Source: JAXGPP01 sp964436865
Lineage (GTDB): Bacteria > Planctomycetota > Planctomycetia > Pirellulales > Thermoguttaceae
Assembly (NCBI GenBank): GCA_964436865.1
Contig: CAYTFK010000072.1
Location: 1 to 23,982 of the forward strand
Reading direction: 5' to 3'
DNA length: 23,982 nt
Shown: piece after piece, positions 6,574-14,240 of the stretch
How positions within the stretch are numbered: the stretch's first letter is position 1
Layout of the letters: each line of letters opens with the position of its first letter
Translations under genes and position numbers: made by a program
Notes under the pieces: generated by a model
The model's database searches: none
What the model was told of the DNA's origin: nothing
The model's input: the letters and a program-made list of their open reading frames with translations, nothing else

Positions 6574-7650
6574 TTACCTCTTCATCTCCGGGCCGATCTC
6601 GCGGAACAACTCAACCCAGGAGAGCCAGATGCCTTGCACGAGCGTGATCTTGCCTTGCTTTTTGAGCTCCGCCAGTTCTTTCGGCGAGTCGTCGGGCCAA
6701 TGACCGATCCAACCTTGCGCGAGTCCCCGGCTTTGGAGGAGAAATTCTCGCAGGTCGGCGACGCCGCAACTCAAGGGAAAGGTCTCGCCGATGACGATGA
6801 GCTTCCCGTAATCAAATTGCTTGAGCAGCGCGATTTCCTTGTCGACCTCATCAGACTTGGGATACAAGTGGGGCGAGACGAAGTCGAGTTGCTCTGCGGC
6901 GGCCTTGTAGGCACCGGGAAAGGGGAGCATGCCCAGGGTGATCAAACGCTGCGGATCGTGCTTGCGGATGGCCGCGACCATCCGCCCGGTCCATTCCCGG
7001 AAGATGTCGTCGCCCGACCGCTGAGGCTGATCGAGCGCCAGTCGCTGACAGAACTCGACGTCGCCCATCCGGCCGGTATACCAACCGTCGGCGCGTTTTC
7101 CGGATGCGGCGGGCTCGTTGACCAGATCGTAGCAGAAGACGGCGGGGTTTCCCGCGCAGGTCTTGGCGACGCTCGACCAGAAGAACTCGTGGACCTTCCA
7201 GCGGCTTTCATCATCCAACGCATCGTACCAGGCCATGCGGTCGTTGATCTGGTAGCACGCCAGGCCGGTGATCTGCAGATAGATGCCGGATTTCTCGGCG
7301 ATGTCCAACAAGCGGGCCAGTCGATCGAAGCCCTCGGGATTCACCTGGTCGGGGCCGCGAAGAAGAGCTGGCATCTCCGGATGGACACGCGCGACCGTAG
7401 TGCCGGCGGCCTTCATCTCGGCAAATTCGCGCGCTACCCGGGCGGGATCCTTCAACCGTTCCATGATGCCGACGGAGGCATAGTTGTGCCCCCAGGGAAC
7501 ATACCGATCGCCCGATGGATCGAGAACGAAACCCTTCTTGTCGGGCGAGATCTTCACGAACTCCATGGCGTCGGTCAGGCGGCCGACGGGCAACAACACC
7601 AGCGCAACAAAGAGGCAATGAGAGACCACCCGGAGTGACAACGAGAACAT
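6574..7650 (-). CDS. Secreted GH5-like (cellulase-family, clan GH-A) glycoside hydrolase
   Basis: 358 aa; GGAGG 7 nt before ATG 7650. A Sec signal (VVSHCLFVALVLLPVGRLTDA) is followed by a TIM-barrel of the retaining clan GH-A type. Seen: PWGHNYASVG at strand 1; YDLVNEP at 174-180, with Glu179 the expected acid/base; SPHLYPKSDE (His261, Tyr263) as the substrate-site loop; and LIVIGETFPL, with Glu289 the expected nucleophile. The protein is compact with no binding module and ends just after the barrel. Substrate (beta-glucan, mannan or another) cannot be read. The upstream neighbour is a GH43-type enzyme about 96 nt away on the same strand, which suggests a joint role in breaking down plant or algal polysaccharide outside the cytoplasm. 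Confidence 0.82.
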   Translation of the reverse strand: MFSLSLRVVSHCLFVALVLLPVGRLTDAMEFVKISPDKKGFVLDPSGDRYVPWGHNYASVGIMERLKDPARVAREFAEMKAAGTTVARVHPEMPALLRGPDQVNPEGFDRLARLLDIAEKSGIYLQITGLACYQINDRMAWYDALDDESRWKVHEFFWSSVAKTCAGNPAVFCYDLVNEPAASGKRADGWYTGRMGDVEFCQRLALDQPQRSGDDIFREWTGRMVAAIRKHDPQRLITLGMLPFPGAYKAAAEQLDFVSPHLYPKSDEVDKEIALLKQFDYGKLIVIGETFPLSCGVADLREFLLQSRGLAQGWIGHWPDDSPKELAELKKQGKITLVQGIWLSWVELFREIGPEMKR

Positions 7651-7746
7651 CGCGAGCCTCCGACAGAACGACAGTTCAGCTTCTTCCAGGAGAACTCTGG
7701 TATAGCAGGAGAAAAGTGCGGGTCAAGAGGACGCGTCCGTTCCGGT

Positions 7747-9714
7747 CTACTGGAAGACGCGCTGCGAGAACAACCAGAGGTTGTCGCGCCAGTGCGCCGG
7801 GTCGTGCCCATGGGCGTCGACGTGCCAGACGTGCGGCACCCCGTTCTGCTTCAGGTACGCGTGCAGGTCCTGGCCGATGCGGATCAGGCCGTCCTTGTTG
7901 CCGCAGGAGAGCCAGAGCAACTTCAAATGCCGCGTCGCCGCCGCCGGGTCGGGGACCAGTTCTGCCGGGGGCTTGGTATTTGGCGCTGAGGAGAAGCCGC
8001 CGATCCAGGCGAAGGTGTCGAGGTGCGCCAGGCCGAAGTTCAACGACTGCCCGCTCCCCATCGAGAGCCCCGCCAACGCGCGGTTTTCGCGGTCGGTATA
8101 CGTACTGTAGCGCGACTCGATCGCGGGAATCTGATCGCTCACGCGGAAGAAATCGAAGTCGGCAGAGCCGCCGGGAGTTTCCGTTGCGTAGTTGAACAGT
8201 GCGAAGCGATATCCCATGAAGTGTGGAATCGTGTAGCTCATCTTGAGTTCGCTGCCGATGGACGTCCACGACTGACCGTCCAGGCTGTAGAAGAAACGCG
8301 CTGTGTCCGCCCGGTTGTTGAAATCGCATTCAGCCTTGAGGAAAACCGCCTTCTCGTCCAGGCGAACGCGCTCGATTTCAACGGGCGAGCCGGACTGGGC
8401 GCTCACCATCACCACGAAGCGCGTGCCCGCCTCGGCCTTCAAGCCGACAAAGCCATAATTCTTCTGTAGTAGCGCGAGGCCCGCGAAGTCGCCGTCTTTC
8501 AGGTTTTCTGCGTCGACCGCGGTGGCGCCCGAACAATGCGGGCCGATGGTCCGCTGCGTGAGCGTATTGCGGGCGGAGAGGAGATCGGCGTCCACTCGGC
8601 CGGTGGTGAGCCGCAGGAACCCCGGACGCTCAGTGAGCGACCAGAGCGCGCTCTCCGGATTGTGGTTCCACTGCCAGACCAGCGGCAGCGCAGGCTCGCC
8701 GGGACGGCGATCGAACTCGTCGGAGTCCACGATGCCGGGAATGAGTCCTTGGCTGGCGGGCAGGTCCAACGAGTCGGGCACCTTGCCGTCGACGCCGAGC
8801 ACCGGCCATCCCTCTTCCCACGTGACAGGTACGAGATAGGGGATGCGTCCGACTGCGCCGAAATCGCGGAACAGGTAGGCATACCACTGGCCTTGCGGCG
8901 TATCGATCAAGCCCCCCTGCGCCACGCCCTTGTCCTGCAGTGCTATGCGGCCCTCGTAGGGCCCGGTGATCCTGTCGGCGCGATGGATGATCACCGTGCG
9001 CATCCCGCCTCGCGGCCAGGAGATGTTGAACAGGTAGTACCTGCCGCCGACTTTGAAGAGCTGAGAACCTTCGGCCGGCAATCCGGTGTTGGCCCCGGCC
9101 ACGCGGCCGGCATCGGTGACGACCACTTCGTCGAGACCGCCGGGCTTGATGCCCGTCAGGTCGGATGTCAACTCGACCAGGCGGAGGTTGCCGACGCCGT
9201 AGAGCATGTAGACTCGGCCGTCGTCGTCAAAGAACAAAGAGTGGTCGTGCAGAGAAGGTCTGAAGGAAACGGCCTTCCACGGACCTTTTTCAACGTCTTT
9301 GGTCGAATAGACGTACGTCTTGCCCGTGGTGCCGGAAAAGGTCGTGACGTAGAACGTGCCATCATGATACCGCAGGCTGCTGGCCCAGGAGCCTTTGCCG
9401 TAGCTGCTCTTGCCGTGTTTGAGTTTTAGCTCGTCGACATCGTCCAGGATGTCGTACGCATAGTTCACCAGCCGCCAGTTCACGAGGTCGCTGGACTTCA
9501 TGATCGGCAATCCGGGACTCAGGTGCATCGTGGTGCTGCTCATGTAGTAGTTGTCGCCGACACGAATCATGGCCATATCGGGAACATCGGCCCAGATGAT
9601 GGGGTTCTGAGCCCGGTTGGAAGGCGCGGCGGCCTCGAGCTTCGACTCGCCGAGGCCGAGAAGAGTGGATATCGCCATGAGGCAGAGGAATGAATTGGTC
9701 TTCATGCGATCCAT
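7747..9714 (-). CDS. GH43 glycosidase fused to the C-terminal half of a CE1-type (Fes/esterase-D-like) esterase
   Basis: 655 aa from ATG 9714 (ATG 9705 is also possible; neither has a clear ribosome site), with a signal-like N-terminus (FLCLMAISTLLGLG). Residues 37-320 are a five-bladed GH43 domain: NPIIWADVPD with Asp46 as base, SLHDHSLFFDDDGRV with Asp157 as pKa modulator, and LPAEGSQLF with Glu215 as acid. Such enzymes remove xylose or arabinose. Residues 330-525 are the beta-sandwich that often follows (DSDEFDRRPGE, DFNNRADTARFFYSLDG, ADFDFFRV). From about 529 the sequence becomes the second half of an alpha/beta-hydrolase esterase: ENRALAGLSMGSGQS (Ser551), WLSCGNKDGL (Asp608), HVDAHGHD (His637). 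The esterase's N-terminal half, with the first strands and oxyanion region, is missing, so that part is probably inactive. It may be a deletion chimera. Confidence 0.85.
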   Translation of the reverse strand: MDRMKTNSFLCLMAISTLLGLGESKLEAAAPSNRAQNPIIWADVPDMAMIRVGDNYYMSSTTMHLSPGLPIMKSSDLVNWRLVNYAYDILDDVDELKLKHGKSSYGKGSWASSLRYHDGTFYVTTFSGTTGKTYVYSTKDVEKGPWKAVSFRPSLHDHSLFFDDDGRVYMLYGVGNLRLVELTSDLTGIKPGGLDEVVVTDAGRVAGANTGLPAEGSQLFKVGGRYYLFNISWPRGGMRTVIIHRADRITGPYEGRIALQDKGVAQGGLIDTPQGQWYAYLFRDFGAVGRIPYLVPVTWEEGWPVLGVDGKVPDSLDLPASQGLIPGIVDSDEFDRRPGEPALPLVWQWNHNPESALWSLTERPGFLRLTTGRVDADLLSARNTLTQRTIGPHCSGATAVDAENLKDGDFAGLALLQKNYGFVGLKAEAGTRFVVMVSAQSGSPVEIERVRLDEKAVFLKAECDFNNRADTARFFYSLDGQSWTSIGSELKMSYTIPHFMGYRFALFNYATETPGGSADFDFFRVSDQIPAIESRYSTYTDRENRALAGLSMGSGQSLNFGLAHLDTFAWIGGFSSAPNTKPPAELVPDPAAATRHLKLLWLSCGNKDGLIRIGQDLHAYLKQNGVPHVWHVDAHGHDPAHWRDNLWLFSQRVFQ

Positions 9715-9814
9715 GAGCGGCAATCCGGGGGTGTCGGTGGGTTCTCGACGATGTGTCTCGCTTGGGGCACGACGCGCGGGCTGAAGAAGCTGCCGGCGCG
9801 GCGGGACGCCGCGT

Positions 9815-11101
9815 CTACGAAGTCGCGGGGCCCATGCGGCTGGGATGGGCCCAGAGGCCGAGGGCCGGGTTGCTGATATAGTAGAAACGCTCGCCGTCGA
9901 GGGTGTCATTCCAGCCGGTGGTGAGGACCGCCGGATCGTAGCGCTTGAGCATCTCGTCGAGATCGGCGTAGCGGTAGCCGACGCATTCGATCTCCTCACG
10001 CGTGAGGCCGCCGGGGCAGTAGGTGATGGTGAAGCGGCCCTCCGACGAGCCGTGGATGAGGTGGGCGGCCGCGGAGAGGTTGCCGCGGAGGTCTTCGTTC
10101 TCCTCAACGAAGCGCATGATCTCGGGCGTGGTGCGGTAGCCGTACTTGCGGATGAGGCGGTCGATTTCGGGGTCTTCGCCGAAGCTCTTCACACCCGGGG
10201 CGAGGACGACCAGTTCGCCGCCATCGGCGATCGCCATCCGGGTGCGGTAGACCGATTTGTTCCCGAGCCAGGTGCTGTGGAATTCTTCGGGATCGAGATA
10301 GACGACGATCTTTCGGGGCGCTTCGTCGAGGACGGTGAAATTCACGGCCACCGACAACTCGCAGGCCCGTTCGAAGCAGTCTGCGTCGTCGCCGATGAAC
10401 AGTCCGCGGATGGCCAGCGTGCCGTCGGCCCGGTAGCCGATCACGGTGAGGATGAACACCAGCGGCAGGTGCTTGCAGAAATGCTCCTGCGCGTAGTTCA
10501 GGATCCGCCGCAGCGGGGTATTAGCGCGGCCCATCATCCGCTCCATGCCATAAGCGGCGCCGATGAAGTGGCTGTCGTTGATTCCCGCTGCCCCGCCGGT
10601 GCCGACGAAGAGATTCTTGTTGTAGTTGGCCATGCCGATGACCTCGTGAGGGACCACCTGGCCGATGGAAAGGATGAGGTCGTGGCGGCCTTCCCACACG
10701 AGGCGGTTGAGCTGCACGGGCCACGGCTTGCGGTAGATGCCTTCGGTGGCCTCGGCCACGAACGCCGCAGGGACTTCGCCGATGGTCACTACATCGGTCC
10801 GCCAGTTGTGTTTGCGGATCAGCTTGCGCGGGACGCTGGGAAACATGCGGTCAAGTTGCCAGTCGGGCATCGGCACGTGGGTGCCCAGGGCGGGCATCAC
10901 GTCGGTGAGGCTCTCGCCGAAGTAGCGGCAGACCATGCAGGTGATCGGGCCGGCCATGCTGTTGGCACGGGTGAAGTCGGGAGGCAGCGCCAGCACGCGG
11001 CGGCGCGGGCCGAGGCGGTCGAATGTCTCCGTGAGAGCCCGCTGGAGGTCGTCGCTCGTCAGATCAGCGTCCGGTGTGCCGTGAGCGTAGTAGGTGGTCA
11101 T
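9815..11101 (-). CDS. LarA-family (DUF2088) nickel-pincer racemase/epimerase-like protein
   Basis: 428 aa. LarA enzymes racemise or epimerise alpha-hydroxy acids using a nickel-pincer nucleotide cofactor made by LarB, LarC and LarE. Seen: PALGTHVPM (His75) of the N-terminal domain; KHNW (His98) near the place of a catalytic LarA His; PHEVIGMANYNKNLFVGTGG with His152 and Lys162 ten residues apart, as in LarA His174/Lys184; and His178 16 residues further on, matching the nickel ligand His200. All cofactor residues therefore appear kept, which supports an active enzyme. The family includes racemases and epimerases of lactate, malate and sugar acids. Being upstream of two glycosidase genes on the same strand suggests a sugar acid here, by inference. 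No larBCE is in the window. No clear ribosome site lies before ATG 11101. Confidence 0.82.
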   Translation of the reverse strand: MTTYYAHGTPDADLTSDDLQRALTETFDRLGPRRRVLALPPDFTRANSMAGPITCMVCRYFGESLTDVMPALGTHVPMPDWQLDRMFPSVPRKLIRKHNWRTDVVTIGEVPAAFVAEATEGIYRKPWPVQLNRLVWEGRHDLILSIGQVVPHEVIGMANYNKNLFVGTGGAAGINDSHFIGAAYGMERMMGRANTPLRRILNYAQEHFCKHLPLVFILTVIGYRADGTLAIRGLFIGDDADCFERACELSVAVNFTVLDEAPRKIVVYLDPEEFHSTWLGNKSVYRTRMAIADGGELVVLAPGVKSFGEDPEIDRLIRKYGYRTTPEIMRFVEENEDLRGNLSAAAHLIHGSSEGRFTITYCPGGLTREEIECVGYRYADLDEMLKRYDPAVLTTGWNDTLDGERFYYISNPALGLWAHPSRMGPATS

Positions 11102-11375
11102 GGGGGACCCGTACGGTTGACAGATGAAGGAGTGCGACGGCCGATCCTTTCAGGATACCGCACGACGGGCCGGCGGCTCAACCTGTTTCCGAGGGCCTGG
11201 CGACGCTGCAAGGCTGTGCGGAGTCCGATCGCCGCCCGGCGAGCGGTCGCAATTGCGAATGGGGGGCATAGCGGGTACCATGGTGGAGTGCGGCCGTCGA
11301 CGGCCGAATTCCGCTCCCGCCGCAACCGGGCGCTGGCGGTGCGAGCGCCCCCGCGCTAGTCCGTAGCTACTGCTG
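11102..11375. promoter_or_regulatory. Divergent intergenic region between the larA-like gene and the kinase gene
   Basis: 274 nt that must carry the promoters of both divergent genes. A TTGACA (11117-11122) is present on the + strand, but nothing good follows at 16-18 bp. A 16-bp perfect palindrome is at 11291-11306. No small gene is supported. Confidence 0.4.
11291..11306. repeat. 16-bp perfect palindrome upstream of the kinase gene
   Basis: CGGCCGTCGACGGCCG equals its own reverse complement. It lies about 70 nt before the kinase ATG and is a possible operator, though GC-rich sequence makes such palindromes less rare. Confidence 0.5.
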
Positions 11376-12674
11376 ATGAAACTCCCGCCGGAAGGTGCCC
11401 GCTGGCTGATCTCCCTCCGCTGGCTGGCCTGCCTGCACGTATTCCTGATGATCTGGCTCGCCTCGTCGGTGATGCGGGTCATCGAGAATCCGTTGCCGCT
11501 TTACGCGGTCGGGGCAGCGATGCTCGGGTACAATATCCTGTTTGCCTACTACCAACGGCGGCCGGCGGGGATCGGCAACATCGAGCGGAGCATTTTCGGC
11601 CAGGTGCTGCTGGACCTCTGCGCGCTGACGCTGCTGCTGTACTTCTCCGACTTCTCTCGGAATCCGTTTTCGATCTACTACCTGTTCCATATGATCATCG
11701 CCGGGATGTACCTGCGCGGCTGGGCGCCGTACTTCTTTGCGGGCTTTGCCACGGCGATGATCGGCCTGATCATGCTGCTGGAATATGTCGGCTGGATACC
11801 GATCCATCCGTTGCAGTTCGACGCCTTGGCGGGGGCGCGAGCGGCGCCCGACGGGCTTTACTTGTTGGGGCTGTTCGTCGCGCTGTCGAGTTCGCTCTGG
11901 ATCACGGTCTATTTCACCACCTCGATCCGCCGATACGTTGACCGGGCGCATGCCGAGATCCGCCAGAAGGAGAAGATGGTTGGCATCGGGCAGTTGGTCG
12001 CCGGTATCGCTCATCAGATCGCCAATCCGCTGGACGGCGTGCAGAACTGCCTGCAACGGGTGGGCGAGCGGGTGAAAGGGGACGTCCGGCTCACCGAATA
12101 CGTGCAGATGATGGCCGAGGCGCTGAACCGCATCGAGCGGACGGCCAAACGGGTGCAGGCCTTCGCGCAGCCGCGTGGCATAACGCTTCAGGAAACGGAC
12201 GTGAACAAGGCGGTCGAGGCGACGCTGGCCGTGCTCGGTTCGGGGCACGGGCCGAACATCCGCATCGAGACGGAGTTCAGCGATGTGCCGCCGGTGCAGG
12301 GCGATCCGTACACGCTGCAGGAGGTCCTGTTCAACCTCTGCACCAACGCCCTGGCCGCGATGCCGCACGGCGGACGGCTGACGATCCGCACCCTGGCGCT
12401 GGGCAGCAAGGATGAAGACCAGATGGGCTCAGTGGCCATCGAGGTGGCCGACACGGGGGTGGGCATCCCGCGGGTGCACCTGGAGAAGATCTTCGAGCCC
12501 TTCTTCACCACGCGGGCCGATTCGGGCGGCACGGGGCTGGGGTTGGGGCTGTGCCGGATGCTGATTTCGGAGATGGGGGGACGGATCGAGGTCCGCACCG
12601 CTCTGGGGCAAGGAAGCACGTTCACCGTAGTGCTCAATCCGGTCACAACTCGGGTGCTCGCTGGCCAAGCATGA
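11376..12674 (+). CDS. Membrane sensor histidine kinase (NtrB/HisKA type)
   Basis: 432 aa. The N-terminal sensor has five or six membrane segments within about residues 10-180 (for example LRWLACLHVFLMIWLASSVM, VLLDLCALTLLLYF, YYLFHMIIAGMYL, LYLLGLFVALSSSLWITVYF) with only short loops, so the signal is probably sensed in or at the membrane. The dimerisation/phosphotransfer helix carries His213 in AGIAHQIANPLDG; the residue after His is Gln, not the usual Glu/Asp. The ATPase domain is complete: N-box FNLCTNALAAMP (Asn320, Asn324), G1 VADTGVGIP, F-box KIFEPFFTTR, G2 GGTGLGLGL. Phosphate should pass to the response regulator gene that overlaps its stop by ATGA. No ribosome site is obvious before ATG 11376. 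Confidence 0.93.
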   Translation: MKLPPEGARWLISLRWLACLHVFLMIWLASSVMRVIENPLPLYAVGAAMLGYNILFAYYQRRPAGIGNIERSIFGQVLLDLCALTLLLYFSDFSRNPFSIYYLFHMIIAGMYLRGWAPYFFAGFATAMIGLIMLLEYVGWIPIHPLQFDALAGARAAPDGLYLLGLFVALSSSLWITVYFTTSIRRYVDRAHAEIRQKEKMVGIGQLVAGIAHQIANPLDGVQNCLQRVGERVKGDVRLTEYVQMMAEALNRIERTAKRVQAFAQPRGITLQETDVNKAVEATLAVLGSGHGPNIRIETEFSDVPPVQGDPYTLQEVLFNLCTNALAAMPHGGRLTIRTLALGSKDEDQMGSVAIEVADTGVGIPRVHLEKIFEPFFTTRADSGGTGLGLGLCRMLISEMGGRIEVRTALGQGSTFTVVLNPVTTRVLAGQA

Positions 12675-14032
12675 GAATCCTGGTCGTCGACGACGAGAAG
12701 ATCAAGCGCATCACCCTGGCCGACGATCTGGCGACGCAGGGGCACGAGGTCGTCACCGCGGCCGACGGTGAAGAGGCGCTGGCACGCATCGAGGCGGGCC
12801 GTTTCGACGTCGTGGTGACCGACATGAAGATGCCGAAGATGGACGGCCTGGAACTGCTCAAGCGGATCAAGCAGGGCCCGCTGGCCGGCGAAATCCAGGT
12901 GATCATGATGACGGCCTACGGCAGCATCCAGGTGGCCGTCGAGGCGGTCAAGCTGGGGGCCTACGATTTTGTCACCAAGCCGTTCCGCAATGAGGATGTA
13001 TTTCCCCTGCTGGCGCGGATTGAACGGGAACGCTCGCAGACCCCCGCCAGCACCGGCCTGCGGCCGCTGGCGGCTGAGAACGTCGAACAGGATATTGTCG
13101 GCCAGTCGTCGGTGATGAACCGCGTACGGAGAATGGTGGAGATCTGCTCCCGCACCGAGGCCAACGTGCTGCTGGTGGGCGAAACGGGAGTGGGCAAGGA
13201 CTTGATCGCCGCGGTGATCCACCGCAACAGCCACCGGGCGGGCTTTCCCTTCGTCAAGGTCGGCTGCACCCTGTTTCCGCCCCAACTGATCGAGAGCGAG
13301 CTGTACGGCCACGAGAAGGGCTCCTTCACTGGCGCCGAGCAGCAGCGCAAGGGGCGTTTCGACCTGGCCGAGGGAGGCACGCTCTATCTCGATGACGTGG
13401 ACGACATCCCGCTGGAACAGCAGTCCAAACTGCTGCGGGCGATCGAGGAGAAGGTGTTTGAACGGGTGGGCGGGACGACGCTCATCAAGGCCGACGTGCG
13501 GATCGTCGCCTCAACGAAGCAGAACCTCTTGCAGAAGAGTTCGCAGGGGACGTTCCGCCAGGACCTCTACTACAGGCTCGACGTGCTGCGGATCAACATT
13601 CCGCCGCTGCGCGAGCGGCGCGAGGACATTCCGCTTCTGGCCGAGCATCTCTTGAAGCGGATTGCGAACGAGCGGGAGTACCGCGTCGAACCGGACGCCG
13701 TTCCACTACTGCAAATGCACGACTGGCCGGGCAATGTCCGCGAGCTCTATCACACGCTGGAGCGCGCCTACCTGGTCGGCTCGGGGCGGATCACCGCCGA
13801 GCTTCTGGCCGCCGAGATGACGGGCATCGCCGCCCAGCCGGTGGTCGACGCGGCGCGTTCGACCGGCGCTCTGCCGAGCGGCGGCTTCCAGGCGGCCATG
13901 GACCAGGCGGAGCGCGAGTTGCTTGAAAGCGCGCTGCGGTCCTCGGGGGGCAACAAGACGGCGGCGGCGGCGGCGCTGGGGATGAAGCCCTCGACGTTTC
14001 GCGACAAGCTGTCCAAGCACGGGCTGGGGTGA
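12671..14032 (+). CDS. NtrC-family sigma-54-dependent response regulator
   Basis: 453 aa; ATG 12671 overlaps the kinase stop (ATGA), and the open frame further upstream lies inside the kinase gene. Receiver domain 1-115: Asp7-Asp8, phospho-acceptor Asp51 in VVVTDMKMPKMDG, Thr81, Lys103. AAA+ domain about 141-370: Walker A GETGVGKD (170-177); sigma-54 contact loop GSFTGA (217-222), a Ser variant of GAFTGA; Walker B TLYLDDVDD, where Asp242 replaces the usual Glu; and an arginine-finger region FRQDLYYRLDVLR. C-terminal Fis-type helix-turn-helix about 425-453 (GGNKTAAAAALGMKPSTFRD). It should activate sigma-54 promoters on phosphorylation by the kinase encoded before it. I found no convincing -24/-12 promoter in the window, so its targets are unknown. 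Confidence 0.95.
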   Translation: MRILVVDDEKIKRITLADDLATQGHEVVTAADGEEALARIEAGRFDVVVTDMKMPKMDGLELLKRIKQGPLAGEIQVIMMTAYGSIQVAVEAVKLGAYDFVTKPFRNEDVFPLLARIERERSQTPASTGLRPLAAENVEQDIVGQSSVMNRVRRMVEICSRTEANVLLVGETGVGKDLIAAVIHRNSHRAGFPFVKVGCTLFPPQLIESELYGHEKGSFTGAEQQRKGRFDLAEGGTLYLDDVDDIPLEQQSKLLRAIEEKVFERVGGTTLIKADVRIVASTKQNLLQKSSQGTFRQDLYYRLDVLRINIPPLRERREDIPLLAEHLLKRIANEREYRVEPDAVPLLQMHDWPGNVRELYHTLERAYLVGSGRITAELLAAEMTGIAAQPVVDAARSTGALPSGGFQAAMDQAERELLESALRSSGGNKTAAAAALGMKPSTFRDKLSKHGLG

Positions 14033-14072
14033 GCAACGCGTGTCAGCGAACTTGAACGTCAATAAATGCGAC

Positions 14073-14116
14073 TGCCCCGGCGCGGCTGCATGCCGACACC
14101 GGGGCATTCTAATTCC
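14073..14116 (+). terminator. Probable intrinsic terminator of the kinase-regulator operon
   Basis: TGCCCCGG (14073-14080) pairs exactly with CCGGGGCA (14099-14106), and an inner CGGC/GCCG stem closes around TGCAT. A T-rich tail (TTCTAATT) follows. It starts 40 nt after the regulator stop. It may also act for the converging gene that ends at 14241. Confidence 0.55.
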
Positions 14117-14240
14117 TTGGTTGATCGTACCGGCCGGGCGCGTCGAACGCGTGTCGACCACACGGTCAAGCCAGGAGCAACAGACGCTTCTTTGATTGCC
14201 GAGCGGATCGCAAGGCTCGGCCGCCAGAGTTGCCCGCGTC

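Noticed and set aside
5995..7638. 547-codon open frame on the plus strand
   Set aside because: Antisense to the GH5-like gene, whose catalytic motifs, signal peptide and ribosome site are clear.
9845..11359. 504-codon open frame on the plus strand
   Set aside because: Antisense to the LarA-like gene, which keeps all cofactor residues; the plus-strand product shows no family signature.
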